Source: Lepturacanthus savala (Eukaryota > Chordata > Actinopteri > Scombriformes > Trichiuridae). Taken from it: a DNA stretch of 64,000 nucleotides. The notes under the pieces were generated by a model. It was not told where the DNA came from, made no database searches, and was given only the letters and a program-made list of their open reading frames with translations. The position numbers were made by a program, and so were the translations under genes. The DNA lies in the NCBI GenBank assembly GCA_030544235.1, contig CM060461.1:8563449-8627448 (forward strand). The letters are read 5' to 3'. Below, one piece after another: positions 53,956-64,000 of the stretch; the first letter of the stretch is position 1; every line of letters begins with the position of its first letter.

Positions 53956-54306
53956 GGCATTGATTTCATCTTGTATTTGTGTGCTTTTCATCATGAAAAA
54001 AATACATTTTGACAAATATATTTTGTTGAGTCTTGTTGGACAAAATAAACTCTGTTTTGGGACTCGTAAAAGTAGCTCAACTGGAGCTCAGACACAATAA
54101 TATCTCATTTTATTTGTATGCTGTAGGACAACTGTCTTTTTCATTTTCAACCATTCATATTCATTCCCAATTTCAAAGCCATGTGCAGAAAATAACAAAT
54201 TGCATTATAAAAAGTAGTAATAGAAAAACCAGTATCACATTGAGCACCAGCACACTTCTCTCCACCACTGCTGACCTGTGTTTGTGCACCAAATTATAAT
54301 TCTCAT
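53956..54306. other. No gene recognised
   Basis: AT-rich spacer between two repeats. A domain-free frame at 54033-54299 is rejected as a gene. Confidence 0.5.
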
Positions 54307-54619
54307 CAGTAACAGTAATGCGTTGCAAAAGTAATGAATTACTGTAATGCATTGCTTTTTGCTGTAGCTCAGTAATGGTAATATTTACTCTGTACAAATG
54401 TCAGAAACATGCATTACAATGCGTTTTTAATCTGGATTTAAGTGGTCTTTTTTATTTGTTTGTTATTTTCCAGAGTAACTTAAAAGGAATGCAACAGTAG
54501 TGTAATACCTTACATTTTTAATACAGTACTATTGCAATGTAATTAATTACTTTGAAATATTACTTTGAAACGACAGTAACAAGTAAAAACACAGTTTTGA
54601 AGTAAGTTGCCCAACATTG
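54307..54619 (-). mobile_element. hAT-like MITE remnant
   Basis: The right end TTGCCCAACATTG is the inverted form of the 'CAATGTTGGGCAA' start seen in common fish hAT MITEs. The interior repeats GTAATGCGTTGCAAAAGTAA and AATTAATTACTTTGAAATAT themes of that family. No 8-bp duplication could be confirmed. Confidence 0.55.
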
Positions 54620-54699
54620 ATTAGGAACAATGATGAATTGAATTAGAGAAAAAAGATGAACTAACCAGCCATGTGATGCAAATATAATCTTTCTTGTTA

Positions 54700-55215
54700 T
54701 TGAGTTACAGAGAACCCTCATCAAACCCTGCATGCTGATCATCAATGGTTCTGTTGTTGAGCGGGAAAAAAGCACAGAATTTCTGGGTGTGAACATTGCC
54801 GACTAATAACGCTGCATCAGAAGCCAAAAAAGCCCAGAAGTGTCTACTTCCCACTGAAGCTAAAGACAGCAAGAGCCCCAGCACCCGTCATGTGCTCCAT
54901 CTCTGAGAGCATCCTGACCAGCTGCAACACTGTGTGATTCGGGAGCTGCAGATGCCTCCAAAGGCAAGACCCCGCCGAGCCGCGAAGATCACCGCTACCC
55001 TCCCTCCTGGACACTGCACAACACCTCCCTGGCCCAAGAAGCAACCAGCATTTCGAGTGATCCCACTCATTTCTCACATAGCCTCTCCTGCCATCTGGGA
55101 GAAGATACCGGAGCCTCTGAGCGTGCTCCACCAGGCTGAGTAACAGCTTTATCCATCAGGCTGTCAGAATGCTGAACTCTCTACCCTCTGCCTCCAAAAA
55201 GTATGGACTGTAACT
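54700..55215 (+). pseudogene. Decayed LINE reverse-transcriptase C-terminal fragment
   Basis: The 3' end of a non-LTR retrotransposon ORF2, broken by stops and frameshifts. Recognisable nucleotide blocks are TTTCTGGGTGTGAACATTGC (the 'FLGV' segment, about 54778), AGCATCCTGACCAGCTGCAA, TGCCATCTGGGAGAAGATAC then CGGAGCCTCTG, and CAGGCTGTCAGAATGCTGAA CTCT. This is the order found in CR1/L2/Rex1-type fish LINEs; the clade was not resolved. The upstream pol and endonuclease are absent, typical 5' truncation. AT-rich 3' UTR-like sequence follows to about 55400. Confidence 0.72.
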
Positions 55216-56251
55216 CATTCATTCCAGCCCGACACTCCATCAGAACCAGCCTTAAGATCTTCTTATACCCACATATATACACACTCATATACTCAATACA
55301 TTCTTAATACTTCTTTAATATTTTTTTTTATCCTAGTATTTAAACCCTTTGTTTTTTTGTTCGGTACTTGCCTACAGTGGGGTTTGAGAGACAGTAAATT
55401 CAATTTTGATTTATCCTTTGATTTTTATTTACAGCCTCAGTTTTATTTTTATGGTTTCCATCCATTATGGTAATCACCAAAATGACCAAAGCTGTTGCTG
55501 ATGTCTGGGAACATAGAGACCGCTACAATAAAATCCGATGGAGCAAGAAACACGAGCAGCCAAACGTCAGACAGGTTATAAACAAGACTACAGTTAAGAC
55601 AGATTACCTAAATCTTGTATATTCTTTATTAGGATATAAAAAAATCTAAGTGATCATGTCTGAAATGTTGGCAACAATCCCTCATTGAACAGAAAACTGC
55701 TGCAGATTTAGCAAATGCACTCAGAAAACAGTTTTTGATAGATTGTTTGGTCATTATTTTACTATTTGCCTTCATTTTCTCTCCCCAGTAAGTCTGGCTT
55801 TCCACTTCCTGTTCGAGTTTCTTGCTCTGTTGCTCTCTGTTGAGATGCCACTGTATTCCCCCATCGGAAAACTTAACTTGAGTCGTCTAGACAATGTGAA
55901 GGTGCCTTTGCACTAAAGGCTGTGATAACAACCAGAAAATGAGTGTCATTTCTCTTAAATCGTGACTGCTGCTCACTCTGTAGCTCACTTGACCGCTGCT
56001 GCTTTCTCCAGCAGCCAATAACTTCACTTTTAGCCTGATAAAAATGCAGATAAATGGCCTCTCGTCTTTGCACTCCCTTATGACAGGGTTGCACCACTCT
56101 GGTCGCCTTGATCAGCTTAAGGTAATTGGCAACTGGAGAAGGACATTGGGTTCCATTTTTGTAAAAGTTGATTTGGTTCCAACTCAGACTGCTTCAGCCA
56201 TTAATACCTCCATTCAAAAGAATGGGAAAGACCACTGTTTTCCCATCCAGT
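55216..56251. other. No gene recognised
   Basis: LINE 3'-UTR-like AT-rich sequence to about 55400, then unique-looking sequence without exons. Confidence 0.5.
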
Positions 56252-56253
56252 TA

Positions 56254-56626
56254 CACCTCTGGAAAAAAATAAGAGAAATCATCATCTCTACATGTATTTC
56301 AGCCATTCCATTCCAGCATCTGTTGAATTCCAACACATGCACACCTCAATCTGCTTAAAGAGGTACCAGAAAAGTGGAAAAAAGTCACCCAAGAACAATG
56401 GTAAAGACTTGTGGAGAACATGCCAAGATGCATGAAAGCTGCGATTAAAAATAAGTGTTACTGCACCAAATATTGATTTCTGAACTCTTCTTAACTTCTG
56501 AAAACATTTCACCTTTTTGTTATTTTGACCATTTGTCATTTTCTGCAAATAAATGTTCTAAACAACAAATAGTAAAACCAGAAAAACTGATAATTTTGCA
56601 GTGGTCTCTTATTATTTCCAATGCTG
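56254..56626 (-). mobile_element. Tc1/mariner-like MITE, family 2, copy 2
   Basis: The element is flanked by TA on both sides (56252-56253 and 56627-56628). The left end CACCTCTGGAAAAAAATAAG and the right end CTTATTATTTCCAATGCTG are diverged inverted termini. The interior CCAACACATGCACACCTCAA is the reverse complement of the copy at 4397-4879, so the two copies lie in opposite orientation. No transposase frame remains. Confidence 0.82.
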
Positions 56627-56628
56627 TA

Positions 56629-58412
56629 CTACCAATAGGAAGCCTATGACCCAAGTTATCATAGGCTATAATTATGCTTAAAAGTGGCATTACATACCTA
56701 GGCCACCTATCAATTTATCTATTTACACCAGCTTAGTAGCCAGTGTGGCGTTGTTGATGTATCCAATAAAAAAAAATGCATTTCCATTTATATTTTATTG
56801 AATGCAAAACAAAATAGATGGAAGAACAGGACAATTAAGAAGGAAGAATGGGGAAGCAGGCTGCCTTGGTTTCACCCCTTCAGTGATGTCTTCAAACTGA
56901 CTCTAAAAACTATGGTTCAACAAGTTTATGCTTACGGTGGCATTTTTAGGGGCGCTTGAAAGTGGCTGCCGACTCATGCAGAAGGAGCAGGTTGACAGAA
57001 TGATGATTCTCAGCCCCTCGGTGCTTAGCAAATACAGATGGCGCGGTGTGTAAATGGAGGCTTAAGGAAGGAGACACAGTGGAAAAGAGTGGGGGGGGAT
57101 GCAATGAGACGTGTTCATCCAAATTGAGACAGTGAGCAGAGCCGAATGAAAACAGAGTGTGTCGGAATTAAAGAGGAAGATAATGGGACAGAAAAAGGGA
57201 AAAAGATGAAAAGCGGCAATCGAGGCGGAGCGAGGGAAAGCGACGAAGACACAGTGGATGGGCAGAGTGGGCCGAACGGAGAGAAAGAGCTGTTATTTAC
57301 CAGAGTGGGGGGAAGGCGGCGGACGAGAAAGAGAGAGCAATGGAAAAGCGATAGATAGTCGACGTGGGTGAGAGGGAATGGAGAGAGGGGGTGGCCAAGA
57401 GTGAAACAGACAGTGACAGAGTGCACACCGGGTAGAGAATAAGATAAAGGTAAGCAGGGGGCGGAGGTTGTGAGGTAGAGATTTTGAACAAATGGCCGAC
57501 AGTTGTAAAAAAAAAAAAGAAGAAAAGAAAAAAAGGGAAGGAGAGTTCCTATCATTCCTCTGGGCGCCGTCCTTTAGCCAACCCGGAGTGCGATCAGGAA
57601 TGATGCGATCCCAGTCGGGGCTGCGGAGGGCATCGTACAGGACGAGCACTTGCAAGGGGGACATTAACAAAGCGTGAAATTAAAGCTGCCATGCTGCAGG
57701 GACCCCGGGCCCTGCCTTAACCCGCCATCATCATCATCATCACCCCTCTGAGGCCTACTCGGAGGCTGCGGGGAGGCAGCAGCGGCGAGGCATTGACAGG
57801 GTGCTGAGGGGTAATAGAGCCTGCTGTATTATCGTAATGATGTGTGGAGAAAGGACAGAGGAGGGAGATTATAAAATGGGCCTCTAATCACTCCTGCGTG
57901 ACAACTTTTCTCTATCTGGAACCACAGGCGGTAATGCTGCCAGGGAGCGTGTGTGTGTGTGTGAATTAGTGCTGACAAAGCCCGTGTTTGGGCATGCGTG
58001 TGTCCAAATTTGAACAACCCTGCACCTTGTCACTCACTGTATAACACCTGCATGTCTGTTTACTCGAGCGGACTTCAGCTGACAGGGTGAGGTGACATCC
58101 TGGTAAACAGACTATTCACTATATCGATTTATAGCTGACACCCTGACGGGAAACGTCAGTGGTTTCCACTGCAGTTCATCTTCTACTTCAACCTGTTGTT
58201 GGATCAGACATCACAGCAACCCTAAACTAATTAGGCTAAGAAATTAGAGCCAAATCAATCAGTCCATTTAATCAGTTCACTTCTTAATTCACATAGCTCA
58301 TTTTGAACATGAACTTAGGGACCATACCAGTGATTTTTCATTTTTACTATCTAAACATTTTGTAAGCCACATTTAGTTAGGGTCAGTTTTCAAAAAAAGA
58401 TTAATCCCTAAG
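56629..58412. other. No supported gene; purine-rich and ATC-repeat patches
   Basis: Purine-rich GA sequence spans about 57120-57420. A (CAT)n patch lies at 57724-57742. A short GC-rich open stretch on the minus strand (about 57560-57670) reads like protein for about 35 codons but lacks splice signals I could confirm. It is noted as a low-weight lead. Confidence 0.45.
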
Positions 58413-59307
58413 GCATTTCATGTTAATTTGTGGGGGTGCTGAATTCAAATCTGTATGCCAGATTCAAAAATGTCCCATAATGCCTCAAAATAGAGGAATC
58501 CAATATGGCTACCAGGTCAATATCTAATCAATCACCATCTTCTTGACTGTAAAGGCAAAAACCTGAATGGAACCTGCTTTTATATGTTTTTTCCCCACAC
58601 ATAAGGTAATTCAATGGCATGCTCAGATTTAAGATTAAAACTAAAGAAAATGCTTCAAATTAATGTACATGGCTGAAATTGCTGTCTCAGGTAATGAATT
58701 TCATGAACAAAGGAGGACCACAAAACATGTTGATTCTGAAGAATTTACTAATGTTTAGGAACAAAGTAGATTATTATATATAGATTGTTATGATTATTAG
58801 AATATTCTACCTATTTATTTAAACTACTCATAATATGTTAGGTATATTATTAGAGATTCAATGGATTTCATACATTTTTTTAGTTTAATAAACATTAAAC
58901 TAAGGAAATGGTGTTTCTTCTCACTCATTATTAGTAATATCAAAGAGATCTTTTACTTATTCCATTAAAATTCAGGCCAAATAGAAAAAGCCCCCATGTA
59001 TAGAGCAATATCCCTAACTTACTGTGAGTAGTGTACTTATTTATCTGCATTTTAACTATTTATGTATTATGTATAATTTACCTATTTATTTATGAATTGA
59101 TCTATCTATTTTGAAATAATTTACTTATTTTAGTAATTTATCAAATAACTTTGTAATTTTAGTAATTTAAATAATATTCAATGTCTGATTTCTCTATGAC
59201 AAATCAGGCATTATGGGATATTTTTGAGCCGGGCATACAGATGATTTGAATTCAGTACCCTTTCAAAACCCCTAAAAATGCTATAGGCCAAAAATGAACA
59301 TGAAATG
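58413..59307. repeat. Long inverted repeat pair (possible TIR element)
   Basis: The left arm 58413-58485 (including GGGTGCTGAATTCAAATC and TGTATGCC then TCCCATAATGCCT) is inverted in the right arm 59206-59307 (AGGCATTATGGGATATTTTT, GGGCATACAGATGATTTGAA then TTCAGTACCC). The arms are imperfect but clearly homologous over at least 52 bp and enclose about 720 bp of AT-rich sequence. The boundaries do not show an obvious target duplication. Confidence 0.75.
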
Positions 59308-62300
59308 TGTTCATGACTTGAAAAAGCACATTTCCCCAAATTCTGCCTAGTCGAATTAATGTGTTTTAGAAATGTTGACGTATTATTTCCACCACTTTAG
59401 GTTTCTGTTAACTTCCATTCATTTCAGTCAGTTTCAAAACTCAGTCCTTCAAATCCATCCACAATTATCCATCCATAATAATAAATCTGCACATTAACAG
59501 TGCTAATTGATTGTCATACTGTGCCAGGAAATTGCAGATTTCTCCGTTGGCCAGTCAAACCAAACCCTCTTTATACATTGTGTTATCTAAAAGCCAACCC
59601 GCCAACACTTCCTGTGTCTTAACGGTCGGTTTGCTTAAGGTCATCTGGCCTTTAACCTTTTGACATGGGTTTCCTGCCCTTTGACCCAAGAATTACACAG
59701 ACCCCCGATTCCACAGGACATCAGCTTTCACAAGATCTACATCCTACATGGCATCTCATCTTATAACACAAGAATAGACAATAACTACAATTATATTATA
59801 TATATATATTATATAATTATATGTTTTGGACTGTTGGTCAGATATAAAAGGTAAGCTCGCTTGGCATTTTGGGAAGCACTTTCCAGACTAATCATTTAAT
59901 TAAATACTCTAAAAAATAATACTGATTAACGACGAAGAACATTATTGAATTGCAGCCAGCCAAGTAAGATTTTATGTTATTTCCGCTCCCAATTTATTTC
60001 CATCAACACCAAGGGGAGCATATATAATTGCAAAATCATTGCATCAGTGCTCTCTTTATGTTTTTAAGCCTCATTTATCACCAAATATAGCAGTATTTGT
60101 AACTTCTTTAACCAAAAAACAGTCGATTACATAACGTGTAAACCAAGCAAAGCACACACATGCTGTTAAATGTAAAGATCCTTTTGAAATTAGTGTTTAG
60201 TTTGTGTTTAGAAAGGAAGGGAAAGGGAAACTGGATATGTGTGCCACCATCCCTTTTTCCTCAGACCTCAGTTAATTTCATCCTTTGAACCTACTTTGCA
60301 TCTCAAAAAACTGTCATTCCCATCCGCAGTCCTCTGCTCTCACCCACGCTCTGTTAGAAGAAGGAAAGGACTGGAGGACAGTGTTACATTTTGTCCGTGT
60401 ACGCATGTCACTGTCACAGGGAACACTGGTGTTTGGCGGCGGTGGCGGCCAGTTAATAACCCCGGTGTGAGGTCTAGTGACGGGGCGTCATCAGCCGGCT
60501 GTGTGCTGCTGTCAGGAGCCATTTACCCCAAGCAGCTCCTCGCCTAATGGAACATCTGAGTCAATAAAAACAATCATCACTGCCAATCCTACTGAAAGCA
60601 AGGAAATTATTCTTGGTGGTCAAGTAAAACATGGCCGAGGTGTTTGAATCTATCTGTCCAGGGAGCGGCTTGATGTGCACTTAGCCAGAAAACCTATTAC
60701 AGTGTCGATCTTCTGTATGTATCTACTGTGATTACATTGATGATTGCAATGCTGTTTAGCGAGAAAGGATCTGCAGGCTCACAATGAAGTGCAAGTTGCT
60801 TGAGCATGAGATCCTGCATTCTGATCTCCCTCTAGGGCGGTTGTTTGGTGGGAAACAGAAATCCATGCCTGGCTGTGGTGAATGGGTTACAGACCTTATC
60901 AACAACTATGTTTTTACTCCCACCATGGCTTAATGAACCTCCCTCAGCATCCACTCGATATCTCTTCAGCAAGGACCTCCATTTGCCTCTGAAAGGTCAA
61001 TAGCTGGACAGTGTGTCTTTGAGAGGCTTTCTGCCTTTCTCCAAGACTCTTAATGGTGTTCAATGGAGAGACCCACATCGCTTTCCCGAGAGGCCGTTCC
61101 CAGATATCCGTCCGTGATACCTAATCCGAGCCCATTAGCTCTCCTTCGAGCCATGAAAGAGCGCGGCTCCCTTGCATCTCAGGAATTAAAAATTAACCAG
61201 CTAATATCCATTTGTCTGATGGGATGCTGTGCGTGGTTGAAACAGCAGATTCCCCCAGCGATGGTCTGTGAGGGATGACTCGTGGAACCCAATCTGCTGG
61301 AGGGAAAACGCTGACAGAGATGGCAGGAAGAAACAGAGGGATAATGCCTGTCCATCACATCCATCACTGACTGACTCACGTCTGGAACAGCTGGCTGCGG
61401 CAAGATGACCTCCTCTATAAAACCTAGAGTCTATTCCTGAGCTGTCATGTAGCGCACATTACTCTCTGTACAATATCATATGCAACAGTACATCACGACC
61501 TTGCTGTTAGTGTCCTTACATGTACAATAGCTGCATACATGACACACGTCACGCTATATATTACATGTTTCTGTCCTGTCCTCTGACACATATTTAACAT
61601 TTCATTAATAATTAGTGCATCAAGGCATGTTTGTTGTGCTAAGAAGTGCAGCGCTGCAAAAGAGAGCAACTTTCTTTTTTTTTTTTTTCTTGCAAAAACC
61701 CCCCAAAAAACGGCGTCCAACACTCAGCACAATCCTCCACATTGCCGAATATAAAACAATTTGTGCTGTGTCGCCTCCTATTCCTTCTTAGATCCTTGTG
61801 CTCAAGGGGCCTGCCAACCTGCTGGCTACCATGCATCTCTCCCCTATTGCTGAGTGGCGAACTACTCTAACCACAGCAGAACAAAAAAAAAACAAAGAAG
61901 AGGAGGACAGGCTTGTTTCTCTGTCCCCATCCCTCTACAGACATTTTCTGCCTTTGATATCTCCTTTTTTTCAATAACCAAGGGCTCTTTTCACTGTTGC
62001 CAACTCAATGAGAGCTTATGCGTCCTTCATCCAATTCCAACCCACCACTCTCTTTTTCTCTGTCTCTCTTGCCTCTGCTGTCTCTTCCTCTTCATTTCTC
62101 TGCATTCCCCCCTCTTTTTAAATATAGCTTCTGTAAAAAAAAAAAAAATGCTGCTATGGCTCCAGTCTTTGTAGGCAGGGAGTATTTCAGATCATTCATG
62201 TCTCTATCGTGTCTTAAGAGGTTGGCATCCAAAGCAGTGCAGTGCTTTGGATAACATTTAGTACTACTATAACATTTAGTTGATAATTCATATTATCTTC

Positions 62301-64000
62301 AAATTTCTTGAATCATTTAGTGATAATTCATATTACACATTTATTAGACACATATAGCTTGTTAAGGTAGAAACAAGCATATCTTTAATCTACACTGTTA
62401 TTAAGAGACAAAACAAGATCTTCTCCATTTAAAATAGATTTTTGACTAATTGTTTTTCACCTGTTTTTTGATCTTTCATATTCAAGTAAGAGTTATTACT
62501 GATCATGTATATTATTAGCAGCTGCTCTGAAGCCTGCAAAGGTTCCTACAACACAGTGTAACTGTCGGTCTGCTTTAGTGTCACTGATGAGGCTCCAGGA
62601 TTTCTTTATCAAGAGAATTTAGCTTTTATGTGTCTAGCACTGAAAGAGACATGACTGTTGGTAGCCTGAGCTTTTAAAAATGAGATGAATGAGATTAGAT
62701 GAGATGAACAACAGAGACTCCAGAGCATTTATATCACAAAGTTATACCAGGAAATTCTATGTTTGGATGTTCCTTTCAGTAAGTATTGTAGGAGTCTCCC
62801 TTCTGTTTTTTTTTTTTTTCTGCAGCATCACAGCTGCATCTCACACATGTGTTTCTGCCTGAAATTGAGCCTCCAACAGCATTGTCATGAACAGTTATCT
62901 GATCATTAAATGGAGCCAAGAGCGTGACTTTATACTGCTAAACAGTTCCTCTCGGGGAAACGCAGCAAGGTGCAGCAGCAGCAGCACCTCAGCAAGTGTA
63001 GGCTTCAAAATTGGGTTTTCATTTTGTCTAACCACTGAGATGGTAACTGCAATCATTAACATGTTTGACTGCATGTTGGTTAATGATACAAAGAGCTCTG
63101 TGTCCTCATCATTAACTTCCATTAACTGTTTTCCTGCCTCATTGAATTCTGCGTTAATTGTGTCACAGTTATAGGATGAAAGCATCCTGCTCTGGAGTGT
63201 AAGGTCCCCTGAACACACTGTATCAACGCTATTATTTAAAGTGTCATTGATTATTTTTTTTTCGGACCTTTTCTGAGTACAGATATGTAAGCATGTAAGA
63301 ATTATAATATAAACTCTTAAATTATATTACAATATATAATTATAATATAATAAGAATGCACATCTTATAATAGTGGTCTATGTTGCCTATATTTTGGAGC
63401 TATTTTGGAACTATTTTCTGTACAGTTTTATTCAATTTTCAAAAAGCTGTCAAAAATTTTGGATAGGAGTTTCACAACAGAGAACTGCGAGCATGCAACT
63501 TTCTGTCTGTATCACCAGTAGCCTAGAGACATTGTTTTTTTTTTGTTGTTGGAGACAGACTAGGTAGAGGGTTGTAAGGAATATTCCCCACCAGTTCAGT
63601 GTCTCACATGTTAACAAGCTGTTTTTTTTTACAAGGAATACTATGTGAGAGTGAATGCTGCGTGTAATAATGATTCATAGGATTCACCCTCTGTTGCATG
63701 AAATGTTTAAAAAATGTTTTGAATGTTTTTATTACTTAAAATGGCCTAATATGTAAATATATGTAAACAAAATATGTAAATATTGTATTTATTTAAAAAA
63801 CAATATTTGTAAGAAAAAGTTGTGAACATAGTCTCGGGATAGTTTCATGCTATGTAAGGCAATAAGACTCCATTAGGTTGTATGCACTAGGAATTGTCAC
63901 TAGGAATTTTCCATATTCAAAATTGAATTAAATATAAGAGTGAGTGAGTTTAATTTAAAAAAATGTTGATATGTGAGTGTCATTGTTTTGAGACAATGAC
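59308..64000. other. No gene recognised
   Basis: Mostly unique-looking sequence. The block 61060-61280 is balanced in composition and has a CTAATCC motif followed by ATTAAAAATTAACCAGCTAA, possible homeodomain-type sites, making it a candidate enhancer. T-runs lie at 61673-61689 and 62806-62820, and an A run at 62136-62148. The open frames show no domains. Confidence 0.45.

Noticed and set aside
57115..57555. 146-codon minus-strand ORF
   Set aside because: It is antisense to purine-rich GA sequence, giving a biased Ser/Leu/Phe/Pro peptide without domains.

Overview
This window looks like about 64 kb of gene-poor nuclear DNA from a ray-finned (teleost) fish, probably a percomorph. It is AT-rich outside one element and carries long AT, GT and CA microsatellites. 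It also carries a V-SINE-type tRNA-derived SINE, Tc1/mariner and hAT MITEs of types common in teleosts, a decayed LINE 3' end, and a Gmr1-like Ty3/gypsy retrotransposon. I found no host coding exon I can defend, no rRNA, no functional tRNA, no CRISPR array and no bacterial-type gene organisation. The DNA is best read as an intergenic desert or a large intron.

The one clear coding region is a complete LTR retrotransposon at 39919-44877, inserted in the + direction. It has two 336-bp LTRs that differ at a single base, a perfect 5-bp target-site duplication (AATGG), a primer-binding site two bases inside the 5' LTR, and one uninterrupted 1452-codon ORF. The domain order is Gag (SCAN-like capsid and CCHC knuckle), aspartic protease, integrase, reverse transcriptase, RNase H. 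Integrase before reverse transcriptase is the Ty1/copia order on a Ty3/gypsy-type pol, which is the hallmark of the Gmr1-like group. The ORF runs through the 3' polypurine region and stops 104 bp inside the 3' LTR. The near-identical LTRs and intact catalytic residues point to recent mobility.

The flanks (1-39.9 kb and 44.9-64 kb) are a layered deposit of mostly non-autonomous elements. Five internally deleted Tc1-like copies (about 155, 14314, 16573, 25679, 49385) fall into a longer and a shorter deletion subfamily. A second Tc1-like MITE family has two copies in opposite orientation (4397, 56254). A SINE with a perfect 12-bp target duplication lies at 8498-8863. There are two nesting events: a 508-bp hAT MITE with a perfect 8-bp duplication sits inside an older hAT-like element (36381-37478), and a Tc1 MITE sits inside a TIR element (25133-26109). 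Further TIR or fold-back elements lie at 18599-19370, 33674-34197, 46406-46679, 53008-53955, 54307-54619 and 58413-59307. Older diffuse repeats lie at 5930-6660, 9580-10085 and 46050-46404, and a LINE pol fragment at 54700-55215.

The remaining sequence holds no recognisable genes. A few mixed-composition, repeat-free blocks (about 6960-7260, 22019-22370, 61060-61280) are candidates for conserved non-coding regulatory sequence, but sequence alone cannot show this. Repeat family names rest on recognition of terminal and internal motifs, not on a database search.
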